Shown one piece after another: positions 29,190 through 38,742 of a DNA stretch of 64,000 bases. This DNA comes from Castellaniella ginsengisoli (GTDB taxonomy: Bacteria; Pseudomonadota; Gammaproteobacteria; Burkholderiales; Burkholderiaceae_B), in the NCBI RefSeq assembly GCF_039523235.1, contig NZ_BAAAEX010000011.1; one strand, 5' to 3'. Position 1 is the first letter of the stretch, and every line of letters starts with the position of its first letter. A program made the position numbers and the translations under genes. Under the pieces are notes generated by a model, which saw only the letters and a list, made by a program, of their open reading frames with translations, was not told where the DNA came from and made no database searches.

Positions 29190-30617
29190 ATGGCAAAACA
29201 ATTTGATGTGATCGTGATCGGCGCCGGCCCCGGCGGCTATATCGCCGCCATCCGCGCCGCCCAGTTGGGCCTGGCCGTGGCCTGCGTGGACGCCTGGACG
29301 AACGCGGCCGGCAAGCCGGCGCCCGGCGGCACCTGCACCAACGTGGGCTGCATCCCGTCCAAGGCCTTGCTGCAGTCTTCCGAGCACTACGAGCAGCTCA
29401 ATCATCATTTCGCCGAGCACGGCATCACCGCCAAAGGCGTCAGCCTGGATCTGGCCACGCTGATCGGCCGCAAAGACACGGTGGTCAAGCAGAACAACGA
29501 AGGCATTCTGTATCTGTTCAAGAAGAACAAGGTGTCCTTCTTCCACGGCACGGGCTCGCTGGCCGCCAAGACCGACTTCGGCTGGTCCGTCAAGGTCGCC
29601 GGCAAGACCGAGGAAGACCTCGAAGGCCGCCACGTGATCATCGCCACGGGTTCCAGCCCCCGCGAACTGCCGGGGCTGCCCTTTGACGAAGAACTGGTCC
29701 TGTCCAACGATGGCGCCTTGCGCATCCCCGCCGTGCCCAAGAAGCTGGGCATCGTCGGCGCCGGCGTCATCGGCCTGGAAATGGGCAGCGTCTGGCGCCG
29801 CCTGGGCGCCGAGGTCACCGTCCTGGAAGCCATGCCCGATTTCCTCGGCGCGGTGGACCGCGACGTGGCCAAAGAAGCCCAGAAGGCTTTGGTCAAGCAA
29901 GGCCTGGACATCCAGACCGGCGTGCGCATCGGCGAGGTCAAGACTTCCGCCAAGGGCGTGAACGTGCAGTACACGGACGCCTCCGGCGCCGAGCAGAAAC
30001 TGGCGGTGAACCATCTGATCGTCTCCATCGGCCGCGTGCCCAACACGCAGGGCCTGGGTGCCGACGTGGTGGGTCTCAAGCTCGACGAGCGCGGTTTCGT
30101 GGCCGTCGACGAGGATTGCCGCAGCAATCTGGCCAACGTCTGGGCGGTGGGCGATGTGGTGCGCGGCCCGATGCTGGCGCACAAGGCCGAAGAGGAAGGC
30201 GTGGCGGTGGCCGAGCGCATCGCCGGCCAGCATGGGCACGTCAATTTCGACACGATTCCCTGGGTCATCTACACCTCTCCCGAAGTCGCCTGGGTGGGCA
30301 AGACCGAGCAGGCGCTCAAGGCCGAGGGCCGCGACTACAAGGCGGGCAGCTTCCCCTTCATGGCCAACGGCCGCGCCCGCGCGCTGGGCGACACCACCGG
30401 CTTCGTCAAGATCCTGGCCGATGCCAAGACCGACGAAGTGCTGGGGGTGCACATCGTCGGCCCGATGGCCTCCGAACTGATCGCCGAAGCCGTGACCATC
30501 ATGGAATTCCGCGGCGCCGCCGAGGACATCGCGCGCATCTGCCATGCGCATCCGACCCTGTCCGAAGCCGTCAAGGAAGCCGCCCTGGCCGTCGACAAGC
30601 GCACGCTGAACCTGTAA
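29190..30617 (+). CDS. lpdA: Dihydrolipoyl dehydrogenase (E3)
   Basis: FAD-dependent E3 of 475 residues; reoxidises dihydrolipoamide with NAD. Seen: VIVIGAGPGGYIAAIRAAQLG, redox pair in GGTCTNVGCIPSKALL, second dinucleotide fold IVGAGVIGLEMGSVWRRLG, and catalytic HAHPTLSEAV near the end. No N-terminal lipoyl domain, unlike the E3 genes linked to pyruvate dehydrogenase in many betaproteobacteria. Dedicated to the odh complex by position, though E3 may be shared. Confidence 0.98.
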   Translation: MAKQFDVIVIGAGPGGYIAAIRAAQLGLAVACVDAWTNAAGKPAPGGTCTNVGCIPSKALLQSSEHYEQLNHHFAEHGITAKGVSLDLATLIGRKDTVVKQNNEGILYLFKKNKVSFFHGTGSLAAKTDFGWSVKVAGKTEEDLEGRHVIIATGSSPRELPGLPFDEELVLSNDGALRIPAVPKKLGIVGAGVIGLEMGSVWRRLGAEVTVLEAMPDFLGAVDRDVAKEAQKALVKQGLDIQTGVRIGEVKTSAKGVNVQYTDASGAEQKLAVNHLIVSIGRVPNTQGLGADVVGLKLDERGFVAVDEDCRSNLANVWAVGDVVRGPMLAHKAEEEGVAVAERIAGQHGHVNFDTIPWVIYTSPEVAWVGKTEQALKAEGRDYKAGSFPFMANGRARALGDTTGFVKILADAKTDEVLGVHIVGPMASELIAEAVTIMEFRGAAEDIARICHAHPTLSEAVKEAALAVDKRTLNL

Positions 30618-30634
30618 GCCGCTGACTTCTGCCC

Positions 30635-31726
30635 ATGGATGTCAGCGCGTATTACGCGCAGGCCCTGCGCGAGCGGGGCTTCGTCGCCGACGAAGCCCAG
30701 CGCGCAGCGGTCGAGCGCCTGCAGCATTACTATGATGACTGGATCGAGTTCAAGCGCCAGCGCTCGAATGGCCTGAAAAAGCTGTTTCTGCGTCCGGCCG
30801 TGCCGCGCGGGGTCTACCTGTGGGGCGGCGTCGGGCGCGGCAAGAGCTTCCTGATGGATGCGTTCTACCTGACCGTGCCCGTCAAGCGCAAGGTGCGCCT
30901 GCATTTCCATGAGTTCATGCGCGGAGTGCACCGCGAGATCCGCGCCGTCAGCGGGGAATCCGATCCGCTGGACCACGTGGCGCGCAAGATCGCCGCGCGC
31001 TACCGCCTGATCTGCTTCGACGAGTTCCACGTCTCCGACGTGGCCGACGCCATGATCCTCTACCGGCTGCTGCTTGGCTTGTTCGAGCACGGCACGTCTT
31101 TCGTCATGACCTCGAACTACGAGCCGTCCACCCTGTACCCGGACGGCCTGCACCGCGACCGCATTTTGCCGGCCATCGCCCTGATCCAGGAAAAGATGGA
31201 CGTGCTGAACGTCGATGCCGGGGTGGACTACCGGCGCCGCACCCTGGCGCAACTGCGCACCTATATCACGCCCATCGTGGCCGCGACCCACGACGAACTG
31301 CGTTCGGCCTTCGACCGCCTGGCCGATACCGCCGAGCAGAAACCCGTCCTGACCATCGCGGACCGCGAGATCCGGGCGGTGGCGCTGGCGGGCAGCGTGG
31401 TCTGGTTCGATTTCCAGGCCCTGTGCGGCACGCCGCGCTCGCAGAACGACTACCTGGACCTGGCCGACCGCTTCCAGACCGTGATCGTATCGGACGTGCC
31501 GCGCATGAGCCCGCGCCAGGCCTCCGAAGCGCGCCGTTTCACCTGGCTGGTGGACGTGCTGTACGACCACAAGGTCAAGCTGATCCTGTCGGCCCAGTGC
31601 CCGGCCGATGAGCTTTATACTCAAGGCCCGATGTCCAACGAGTTCTTCCGCACCGTGTCGCGCCTGATGGAAATGCAGTCGCGCGAATACCTGGCCGAAA
31701 CGCGTCGGGCCTCGGTCGTCCTGTAG
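30635..31726 (+). CDS. zapE: Cell-division ATPase ZapE (AFG1 family)
   Basis: AFG1-type P-loop ATPase of 363 residues. Seen: VYLWGGVGRGKSFLMDAFY (Walker A), LICFDEFHVSDVADAMIL (Walker B region) and VMTSNYEPSTLYPDGLHRDR (sensor), all hallmarks of the family. Known: ZapE acts on FtsZ rings during stress growth in E. coli; mitochondrial AFG1 handles respiratory proteins. Context: 17 bases after lpdA, a neighbourhood common in betaproteobacteria. Confidence 0.93.
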   Translation: MDVSAYYAQALRERGFVADEAQRAAVERLQHYYDDWIEFKRQRSNGLKKLFLRPAVPRGVYLWGGVGRGKSFLMDAFYLTVPVKRKVRLHFHEFMRGVHREIRAVSGESDPLDHVARKIAARYRLICFDEFHVSDVADAMILYRLLLGLFEHGTSFVMTSNYEPSTLYPDGLHRDRILPAIALIQEKMDVLNVDAGVDYRRRTLAQLRTYITPIVAATHDELRSAFDRLADTAEQKPVLTIADREIRAVALAGSVVWFDFQALCGTPRSQNDYLDLADRFQTVIVSDVPRMSPRQASEARRFTWLVDVLYDHKVKLILSAQCPADELYTQGPMSNEFFRTVSRLMEMQSREYLAETRRASVVL

Positions 31727-31772
31727 AGACGGATACCCCCGGCCGTCCGCATATTCTCCGCCTGGAAATCCC

Positions 31773-33107
31773 ATGAGCACACCCGTCACCCGCGTCCTGA
31801 CCGGCATCACCACGTCGGGCACTCCCCACCTGGGCAATTACGCCGGCGCCATCCGCCCGGCGATCCAGGCCAGCACCCAGCCGGGGGTGGACGCTTTCTT
31901 CTTCCTGGCCGATTACCACGCGCTCATCAAGTGCGACGATCCCGAGCGCATCGCGCGATCGCGGCTGGAGATCGCCGCGACCTGGATCGCAGCCGGCCTG
32001 GACACGGACCGGACGACCTTCTACCGCCAGTCGGACGTTCCTGAGATTCCAGAGCTGTGCTGGATGCTGAACTGCGTCACGGCCAAGGGGCTGATGAACC
32101 GCGCGCATGCCTACAAGGCTTCCGTGGACGCCAATGTCGCCAAAAGCGTGGAACCGGACGACGGCGTCACCATGGGGCTGTTTTCGTATCCGGTGCTGAT
32201 GGCCGCCGATATCCTGATGTTCAACGCGCATCGCGTGCCGGTGGGGCGCGACCAGATCCAGCATCTGGAGATGGCGCGCGACATCGCCCAGCGCTTCAAT
32301 CACCTGTACGGCCGGGGCGAAGACCTGTTCGTGCTGCCGGAAGTCCAGATCGACGAGGACGTCGCCACGCTGCCGGGCCTGGACGGGCGCAAGATGTCCA
32401 AGAGCTACGACAACACCATCCCCCTGTTCGAGGGCGGACTGAAAGCGCTGAAGGCCGCAGTGGCGCGGATCGTCACGGATTCGCGCCTGCCCGGCGAACC
32501 CAAGGACGCCGAAGGCGCGCATCTGTACACTTTGTACCGGGCCTTCGCCACATCCGGGCAGGCGGCCGATTTCCGCGCCGCGCTGGAGGGGGGGCTGGGC
32601 TGGGGCGAGGCCAAGCAGGCGCTGTGCGAGCGGATCGAAGCCCAGATCGGCCCGATGCGCGAACGCTATGCGGACCTGATGGCCCATCCGGAACGCATCG
32701 AGGACATCCTGCAGGCGGGCGCGGCCAAGGCGCGGCGCACTGCGACGCCCTTGATGGCCCGCCTGCGCGAAGCCGTGGGCCTGCGCGGGGCCGCCGGGAC
32801 GGGCCGCGTCCCGCGCGCGGCGGGTGCGACGCGCGCCGGCCGCGCGCGGATCGTATCCTTCAGGGACGAGGACGGCCGGTTCCGCCAGCGCCTGTTCGGC
32901 GCCGACGGGACCGAACTGCTGCTGTCCGAGCCCTTTGGCGATCCGAAGATCCTGAACAGCCTGGGCCGCTCTTTCGCCGGGCGGGATCTGTCGGGCCTGG
33001 CGCCGGGCGCCGACGGCCACGTCGACCTGGAAGCCGATGGCTTGCGCTGGGCGCGCGTGCCGGCCGACCGCCTGGCGGCGGTGCAGGAGGCGCTGGCGCA
33101 GGTCTGA
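31773..33107 (+). CDS. trpS: Tryptophanyl-tRNA synthetase with C-terminal extension
   Basis: Class I aminoacyl-tRNA synthetase that charges tRNA-Trp. Seen: VLTGITTSGTPHLGNYAGAI with the HLGN form of the HIGH motif, and KMSKS starting at residue 207. The catalytic core ends near residue 335, about where the E. coli enzyme stops, but this protein has 444 residues. The extra 100 or so residues hold a basic Ala/Arg-rich linker and a compact segment SFRDEDGRFRQRLFGADGTE. Extensions of this kind occur in some betaproteobacterial TrpS; their role is not known to me. Convergent with the ABC importer genes. Confidence 0.96.
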   Translation: MSTPVTRVLTGITTSGTPHLGNYAGAIRPAIQASTQPGVDAFFFLADYHALIKCDDPERIARSRLEIAATWIAAGLDTDRTTFYRQSDVPEIPELCWMLNCVTAKGLMNRAHAYKASVDANVAKSVEPDDGVTMGLFSYPVLMAADILMFNAHRVPVGRDQIQHLEMARDIAQRFNHLYGRGEDLFVLPEVQIDEDVATLPGLDGRKMSKSYDNTIPLFEGGLKALKAAVARIVTDSRLPGEPKDAEGAHLYTLYRAFATSGQAADFRAALEGGLGWGEAKQALCERIEAQIGPMRERYADLMAHPERIEDILQAGAAKARRTATPLMARLREAVGLRGAAGTGRVPRAAGATRAGRARIVSFRDEDGRFRQRLFGADGTELLLSEPFGDPKILNSLGRSFAGRDLSGLAPGADGHVDLEADGLRWARVPADRLAAVQEALAQV

Positions 33108-33126
33108 AGAGGCGCGGCCCGGATGC

Positions 33127-33966
33127 TCAGTCGTCCAGCCGCACCATCTTGGCTTCCGTGCGGCCCCGCAGCCATTCCAGGGCCAGCAGCAGCGCCGTCG
33201 AGAACAGGATCAGGATGGTCGCCACGGCGGCGATCACCGGGCTGATGTTCTCGCGGATGCCCGTGAACATCTGGCGCGGCAACGTGACCTGCTCGGGCCC
33301 CGCCAGAAACAATGTGATCACGATTTCGTCGAACGCGGTGGCGAAGGCGAACAGGGCACCCGCGATGACGCCGGGCGCGATGATGGGCAGCGTCACCCGG
33401 AAAAATGTCTGGATGGGGCCGGCGCCCAAACTGTAGCTGGCGCGCAGCAGATTGGGATCGAAGCCCTGCAGCGTGGCCGATACGGTCGTGACCACGAAGG
33501 GCGCGCCGATGGCGGCCAGCGCCAGGATCAGGCCGCCGTAGCTGTTGACCAGGCCGTAGGGGGCGAAGAAGAGGTAGATGCCCAGGCCGGTGACCACCAG
33601 CGGCACGATCATCGGCGAGATCAGCACGGCCATCAGCAACCCCTTGCCCCGGAACTGCACCCGGTGCAGGCCCGCCGCGGCCAGCGTGCCCAGGACGGTG
33701 GCCAGCAGGGTGGCGGCGGGGGCCACGATGAAGCTGTTGGCGGCCGCCCGGCCCCAGTCGTCCGACGTGAACAGGGCTTCGTACCAGCGCAGCGAGAACG
33801 ACTTGATCGGATAGAGCAGCATCGAACTCTGGTTGAACGACAGCGGGATGATGACCAGGATCGGCAGCAGCAGGAACACCAGGGTCAGCACGCACAGGAT
33901 GCGCAACGCGTAGTGCCAGGTGCGCTCGGTCAGCGACAGGTAGGGCGGAAATTCGGTCTTGAACAT
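33127..33966 (-). CDS. ABC transporter permease, PotC/PotI-like
   Basis: Inner-membrane permease of 279 residues with six predicted helices. Seen: the EAA-type loop ASYSLGAGPIQTFFRVTLPIIAPGV that contacts the ATPase, and VTTVSATLQGFDPNLLRAS just before it. Known: PotC/PotI subunits pair with PotB/PotH to move polyamines or related amines. Context: last of a minus-strand set gabT, ATPase, binding protein, permease, permease; 10 bases after the preceding permease gene. Confidence 0.88.
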   Translation of the reverse strand: MFKTEFPPYLSLTERTWHYALRILCVLTLVFLLLPILVIIPLSFNQSSMLLYPIKSFSLRWYEALFTSDDWGRAAANSFIVAPAATLLATVLGTLAAAGLHRVQFRGKGLLMAVLISPMIVPLVVTGLGIYLFFAPYGLVNSYGGLILALAAIGAPFVVTTVSATLQGFDPNLLRASYSLGAGPIQTFFRVTLPIIAPGVIAGALFAFATAFDEIVITLFLAGPEQVTLPRQMFTGIRENISPVIAAVATILILFSTALLLALEWLRGRTEAKMVRLDD

Positions 33967-33976
33967 CTGTTCGTCC

Positions 33977-35212
33977 TCAGTTCAGGGCCAGTTCCTTGCC
34001 GGAGATCCGGCGGTACAAGGCGTAGAGCAGCAAGGTGGCCGCCAGCAGGATCAGGCCCAATGCGCTGGCCATGCCCCAGTTGATGGTCTGGTTGGTGAAA
34101 TAAGCCACGTAGTAGCTGATCATCTGATCGCCCGCGCCGCCCAGCAAGGCCGGCGTGATGTAGTAGCCGATGGCGATGATGAACACCAGCAGCGAACCGG
34201 CGGCAATGCCGGGGTAGGTCTGCGGCACATAGACGCGCCAGAAGGCGGCGAAAGGATGGCTGCCCAGGGAAATGGCGGCGCGCTGATAGCTGGGCGGCAC
34301 GGACTGCATGACGCTGTACAGGGGCAGCACCATGAAGGGCAGCAGGATGTGGACCATGGCGATATAGACGCCCAGGCGGTTGAACAGCAGGGGCAGGGGC
34401 TCGGCGATCAGGCCCAGGTCGCCCAGGGTGCTGTTGATCAGGCCCTCGCGCTGCAGCAGCACGACCCAGGCGGCGATGCGCACCAGCACCGAGGTCCAGA
34501 AAGGGATCAGGATGCAGATCAGGACCAGGTTGGCGCGCCGCTTGGGCAGGCGCGTGATCCAGTAGGCGAGGGGGTAGCCCAGCGCAAGCGTGATCAGCGT
34601 GACCACCAGGCTGATGACGAAAGTGCGTGAAAAGATGGCCTGAAAGGCCGACGTGTTGGGGGGCACCGCCACGATGCTGCCGTTGGCGTCGAGTTTCAGG
34701 TCCAGCGAGGCCAGCAAATAGTAGGGCGTCCAGGTCCGGTCGTTGCTGGCGATGACCTCCCAGTAGGCGGGGTCGGCCCAGCGCTTGTCCAGCTTGATCA
34801 ACTGGGCGCGGGCGTCGGCGTCGCCGGCGACTTCGAGGGGCATGCGCCGCAGGGTCTTGAAGATCAGCGAGCGGTAGCCGGAGATTTCATAGTTGAGCCT
34901 GCGGGCGAGTTCACCGGAGTCTGGGGTGTTCTTGGCGTCCGTCAGGTCCTGGACCAGCGCCTGGAAGGCGGCGTCGGGCACCTCGGAACGGCCGTCCCAG
35001 CCGGCCAGCACCTGCAATGTGCGGGGCAGGGTATCGGTGACTTCGGGGTTGTCGGCCGCCCGGGTCAGCAGGGAGGCGATCGGAATGACGAAGATCGCCA
35101 GCAGAAACAGGGCAAGCGGCCCGACCAGCAGGAGGGCGCGCCAGGTCCGTCGCCGTTGCGCGGCTTGCATCGCGCGCCGGATGGCGCCGGGGTCGTCGAA
35201 GGTCGTATCCAT
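33977..35212 (-). CDS. ABC transporter permease, PotB/PotH-like
   Basis: Inner-membrane permease of 411 residues. Seen: first membrane helix at about residues 27-48, then a soluble insert of about 150 residues (VLAGWDGRSEVPDAAFQALV and following), then five helices with the EAA-type loop AISLGSHPFAAFWRVYVPQTYPG. The large insert is much longer than in E. coli PotH but is seen in other putative polyamine-type permeases. ATG at 35212 preferred over an in-frame TTG at 35227. Partner of the 33127 permease. Confidence 0.87.
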   Translation of the reverse strand: MDTTFDDPGAIRRAMQAAQRRRTWRALLLVGPLALFLLAIFVIPIASLLTRAADNPEVTDTLPRTLQVLAGWDGRSEVPDAAFQALVQDLTDAKNTPDSGELARRLNYEISGYRSLIFKTLRRMPLEVAGDADARAQLIKLDKRWADPAYWEVIASNDRTWTPYYLLASLDLKLDANGSIVAVPPNTSAFQAIFSRTFVISLVVTLITLALGYPLAYWITRLPKRRANLVLICILIPFWTSVLVRIAAWVVLLQREGLINSTLGDLGLIAEPLPLLFNRLGVYIAMVHILLPFMVLPLYSVMQSVPPSYQRAAISLGSHPFAAFWRVYVPQTYPGIAAGSLLVFIIAIGYYITPALLGGAGDQMISYYVAYFTNQTINWGMASALGLILLAATLLLYALYRRISGKELALN

Positions 35213-35237
35213 GGCGGGATTCCTCAAGGAGGCGGGC

Positions 35238-35260
35238 GGGGCCGGCTTCGGGCCGGCCCC
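35238..35260 (-). other. Strong intercistronic hairpin after the binding-protein gene
   Basis: 9-bp G+C-only stem (35238-35246 with 35252-35260), loop of five, no T tract. Located 9 bases after the binding-protein stop and before the permease gene. Such hairpins often stabilise the upstream message so that the binding protein is made in excess. Function inferred. Confidence 0.5.
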
Positions 35261-35268
35261 TTGCCGGA

Positions 35269-36312
35269 TCAGCGGGCGGCCCAGGCCGTGAAGCGCTGTT
35301 CAAGCTCTTCGCCGTGATCGGTCCAGAACTCCAGGTCGTTGAACAAGGCGTTGCGGGCGTTGGCCGGAGAGTTCGGCACGTTGGCCAGGACTTCCGGCTT
35401 GAGCATGCCGATGGCCGCTTTGCTGACGGGGCCGTAGGCGATGTGTTGCGAGTAGGCCGCCTGCGCCTTGGGCGAGCTGGCGTAGCGGATGAACTCGATC
35501 GCCTGGTCCTTGTTGGGCGAACCGGCCGGGATCACCCAGTAGTCGAAGTCGTAGACGCTCTGGTTCCAGACGACCTTCAGGGGCCGGCCTTCGCGTTGCG
35601 CCGCATCGATCCGGCCGTTGTAGGCGGCGGACATGACGACGTCGCCCGCGCTCAGCATCTGCGGCGGCTGGGCGCCGGCTTCCCACCACTGGATGTGGGG
35701 CTTGAGTTCGTCGAGTTTCTTGAAGGCGCGGTCCACGCCTTCGGGCGTCGCCAGAACCTTGTAGACGTCTTGCGGCGGCACGCCGTCGGCCATCAGGGCG
35801 AATTCGACGTTGTAGTGAGCCCCCTTGCGCAGGCCGCGCTTGCCGGGGAATTTCTTCACGTCCCAGAAATCGGCCCAGCCGGTCGGCGGGGTCTTCAGGG
35901 CTTCGGCGTTGTAGGCCAGGACGGTGGACCAGACGAAGGTGCCCACGCCGCAGTATTTCAGCGCGCCGCGCACCATGTCGCCCTTGTTGACGATGGTGCT
36001 CCAGTCGATGTTTTCATACAGGCCTTCGTCGCAGCCCCGGCCCAGGTCGCCGGTCTCGACCTCGACCACGTCCCAGACGACGTTATTGGACTGGACCATG
36101 GCCTTGACCTTGGCCTGCTCGCCGTTGTAGGCGACGGGGATGACCTTCTTGCCGGTTTCCTTTTCATAGGGCTCGATGAAAGCGGCGTTCTGGGCGTCGC
36201 CGTTGGCGCCGCCGAAATTCACGACCGTCAGGTCGCGCGCCTGGGCCGGCGCCTGGGCCAGAGCCAGCGGCAGCGCGAGCGCCAGGGCCGTGAGCAGAGT
36301 TTGGTTCTTCAT
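35269..36312 (-). CDS. Periplasmic substrate-binding protein, polyamine type (PotD/PotF-like)
   Basis: A 347-residue exported binding protein. Seen: signal peptide cut after QAPAQA (residue about 25), mature start RDLTVVNFGGANGDAQ, DVVEVETGDLGRGCDEGLYE, and the C-terminal AIEFIRYASSPKAQAAYSQH block typical of the PotD/SBP_bac family. Two cysteines in GRGCDEG and LKYCGVGTF. Inferred: captures a small amine or amino acid for the ABC importer encoded around it; GABA, 5-aminovalerate, putrescine or a related compound fits the aminotransferase neighbours. Confidence 0.88.
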   Translation of the reverse strand: MKNQTLLTALALALPLALAQAPAQARDLTVVNFGGANGDAQNAAFIEPYEKETGKKVIPVAYNGEQAKVKAMVQSNNVVWDVVEVETGDLGRGCDEGLYENIDWSTIVNKGDMVRGALKYCGVGTFVWSTVLAYNAEALKTPPTGWADFWDVKKFPGKRGLRKGAHYNVEFALMADGVPPQDVYKVLATPEGVDRAFKKLDELKPHIQWWEAGAQPPQMLSAGDVVMSAAYNGRIDAAQREGRPLKVVWNQSVYDFDYWVIPAGSPNKDQAIEFIRYASSPKAQAAYSQHIAYGPVSKAAIGMLKPEVLANVPNSPANARNALFNDLEFWTDHGEELEQRFTAWAAR

Positions 36313-36341
36313 GGAATGTCTCCTGTCATTATGAGAAGGTA

Positions 36342-37433
36342 TCAGGGGAGAAACACGCGGACGTGCCCGGGATCGATCCGCAGGGGGATGCGGGTTCCGG
36401 AGGCATGCGCCCCGGCGTCCGCGGCCAGGGGCATTTTGACGAAAAAAGTTTCACCGCCGTCCAGGCGGCAGCGCAGCCGGACGTGGTCGCCGAAGTAGAC
36501 CTCGTCGACCGCCTGGGCTCGGAACGCATTGGTTTCGCCCTCGGCGGCCGGCAGGATGCGCTCCGGGCGCATGGCCGCGATGCAGGGCGCGCCGGCCGAC
36601 AGGCCCTGGACGTTGAGCCCGCGCAGTTGCGTGCCGCCGGCCAGTTCGACCACGCACAAGTCGCCCTCGGTGGCGCGCACGGTGCCGGGGAATTGATTGC
36701 TGTCGCCCACGAAGCCGGCCACGAAGCGGTTGCAGGGGGTTTCGTACAGCGTGTCGGCGGCGCACACCTGCTGGATGACGCCCTGGTCGAACACCGCGAT
36801 GCGGTTGCTCATGGTCAGCGCTTCGCTCTGGTCGTGGGTGACGTAGACGAAGGTGATGCCCAGTTGCCGGTGCAGCGCCTTGAGTTCGAGCTGCATGTGT
36901 TCCCGCAGTTGCTTGTCCAGCGCGCCCAGGGGTTCGTCCATGAGCACGATCTTGGGCTGGAAGACCAGCGCGCGCGCCAGGGCGATGCGCTGCTGCTGGC
37001 CGCCCGAAAGCTGGGCGGGATATCGCTTGGCGAAGTCTTGCATCTGCACCATGGACAGCGCCTCGTGGATGCGCTGCGCGCGCTGCGAGGCGGGCATCTT
37101 GCGGACTTTCAGGGGATATTCCAGATTGCGCTCGACCGTCATGTGGGGGAACAGCGCGTAGTTCTGGAACACCATGCCCAGATTGCGGTGGTGGGGCGGA
37201 ACGTCGTTCAGGCGGCGGCCTTCCAGGAAGATGTCGCCGCGCGTCGGGGACTCGAAGCCGGCGAGCATCATCAGACAGGTGGTCTTGCCCGACCCCGAGG
37301 GGCCGAGCAGGGACAGGAACTCGCCGGGATGGATGTCGAGATTGAGATCCCGGACGACCAGATGGCTGCCGTCGTAGGATTTCTGGACACCCTGGAACCG
37401 GACCAGAGGCTCGGAAGTGGGAACTGCGGACAT
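36342..37433 (-). CDS. ABC transporter ATP-binding protein, PotA/PotG-like
   Basis: ATPase of 363 residues powering the importer. Seen: Walker A LLGPSGSGKTTCLMMLAGF, Q-loop MVFQNYALFPHMTV, signature LSGGQQQRIALARAL, Walker B VLMDEPLGALD, switch VYVTHDQSEALTMS, then a C-terminal regulatory (TOBE) domain from about residue 275. ATG at 37433 chosen because the family begins with this region; the open frame extends upstream but is not conserved. 46 bases after the gabT stop. Confidence 0.9.
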   Translation of the reverse strand: MSAVPTSEPLVRFQGVQKSYDGSHLVVRDLNLDIHPGEFLSLLGPSGSGKTTCLMMLAGFESPTRGDIFLEGRRLNDVPPHHRNLGMVFQNYALFPHMTVERNLEYPLKVRKMPASQRAQRIHEALSMVQMQDFAKRYPAQLSGGQQQRIALARALVFQPKIVLMDEPLGALDKQLREHMQLELKALHRQLGITFVYVTHDQSEALTMSNRIAVFDQGVIQQVCAADTLYETPCNRFVAGFVGDSNQFPGTVRATEGDLCVVELAGGTQLRGLNVQGLSAGAPCIAAMRPERILPAAEGETNAFRAQAVDEVYFGDHVRLRCRLDGGETFFVKMPLAADAGAHASGTRIPLRIDPGHVRVFLP

Positions 37434-37479
37434 CGGGGCAACCTCCGAATGCGGATGAACGGGATTCGGCCGGGGGGTC

Positions 37480-38742
37480 TTAGTCGGCCATGGCCTGTTG
37501 GAGGATAGCCAGACCTTCCTCCAGCAGACCATCGGGGATTGTCAGGGGGAACAGGAAGCGGATGACCTGGCCGTAGGCGCCGCAGGTCAGCAGGACCAGC
37601 CCGTGTTCCAGGGCGCGGCGCTGGATGCGGGCGGCGGTGTCGGGGTCGGGCCGGCCGTCCGCGTGCCGGAACTCGGCGGCCACCATGGCGCCCAGGCCGC
37701 GGATTTCGGCCATGCGCGGATGCGCGAAGCCGGCCAGCGCCTCGCGCAGCCGCCGCCCCAGCGCCTCGGCGCGCGTGTTCAGGTGTTCGGCTTCGATCAC
37801 GTCCAGCACGGCCAGCGCGGCGGCGATGGACAGCGGATTGCCCGCATAGGTGCCGCCCAGTGAACCGCGCGGGGCGGCATCCATCAGATCCGCGCGGCCG
37901 CAGACGCCGGACAGCGGCATCCCGCCCGCCAGGCTCTTGGCCATGGTGATCAGGTCGGGAATCACGCCGGAGTGCTCGATGGCGAACATCTTGCCCGTGC
38001 GGGCGAAGCCGGTCTGGACTTCGTCGACGATCAGCAGGATGCCGTGCGCATCGCAGCGTTCGCGCAGGGCTTGCAGAAGCTCGGGCGGCGCGACGTTGAA
38101 ACCGCCTTCGCCCTGGACCGGCTCGATGACGATGGCCGCGACCCGGCCGGGGGCGATATCGGCCTTGAACAGCAGATCCAGCGCCCGCAGGGAATCCTGT
38201 GTGGTGATGCCGTCCAGCGGATTGGGGAAGGGGATGTGGTAGACCTCGGCCGGCAGCGGACCGAAGTCCTGCTTGTAGGGGGCCACCTTGCCGGTCAGGG
38301 CCATGCCCATGAACGTGCGGCCGTGGAATGCGCCGGAGAACGCGATGACTCCGGTTCGACCGGTGGCGGCGCGTGCGATCTTGACGGCGTTTTCCAGAGC
38401 TTCGGCGCCGGTCGTGAAAAAGGCGGTTTTCTTGGGATGATCGCCGGGCGCCAGGCGGTTGATGCGTTCGGCCAGCGCCACGTACGAGCCATAGGGGGCG
38501 ACCTGGAAGGCGGTGTGCGTGAAGGCGTCCAGTTGCGCCCGGACAGCCTCGATGATGCGCGGGTGGCAGTGCCCGGTGTTGGCCACGGCGATGCCGGCCG
38601 CGAAGTCGATGTACCGCCGGCCTTCCACGTCCCACAGTTCGGCGTTCAAGGCGCGGCTGGCATAGAAGTCGCAGGCAATGCCAATGCCGTTCGGGATCGC
38701 CGCGCTCTTGCGGGCCTGCCAGTCCTGATTGCGTTCCGTCAT
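37480..38742 (-). CDS. gabT: 4-aminobutyrate-type aminotransferase (GabT/DavT)
   Basis: Class III PLP aminotransferase of 420 residues. Seen: DFAAGIAVANTGHCHPRIIEA, FFTTGAEALENAVKIARAATG (cofactor phosphate site), FSGAFHGRTFMGMALTGK, IVDEVQTGFARTGKMFAIE, and the PLP lysine in ITMAKSLAGGMPLSGV. Known: GabT moves the amino group of GABA to 2-oxoglutarate and often also acts on 5-aminovalerate (DavT). ATG at 38742 has AGGAGA 6 bases upstream. Context: first gene of the importer operon and divergent from a GabR-like regulator, which supports a role on an imported omega-amino acid. Confidence 0.93.
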   Translation of the reverse strand: MTERNQDWQARKSAAIPNGIGIACDFYASRALNAELWDVEGRRYIDFAAGIAVANTGHCHPRIIEAVRAQLDAFTHTAFQVAPYGSYVALAERINRLAPGDHPKKTAFFTTGAEALENAVKIARAATGRTGVIAFSGAFHGRTFMGMALTGKVAPYKQDFGPLPAEVYHIPFPNPLDGITTQDSLRALDLLFKADIAPGRVAAIVIEPVQGEGGFNVAPPELLQALRERCDAHGILLIVDEVQTGFARTGKMFAIEHSGVIPDLITMAKSLAGGMPLSGVCGRADLMDAAPRGSLGGTYAGNPLSIAAALAVLDVIEAEHLNTRAEALGRRLREALAGFAHPRMAEIRGLGAMVAAEFRHADGRPDPDTAARIQRRALEHGLVLLTCGAYGQVIRFLFPLTIPDGLLEEGLAILQQAMAD

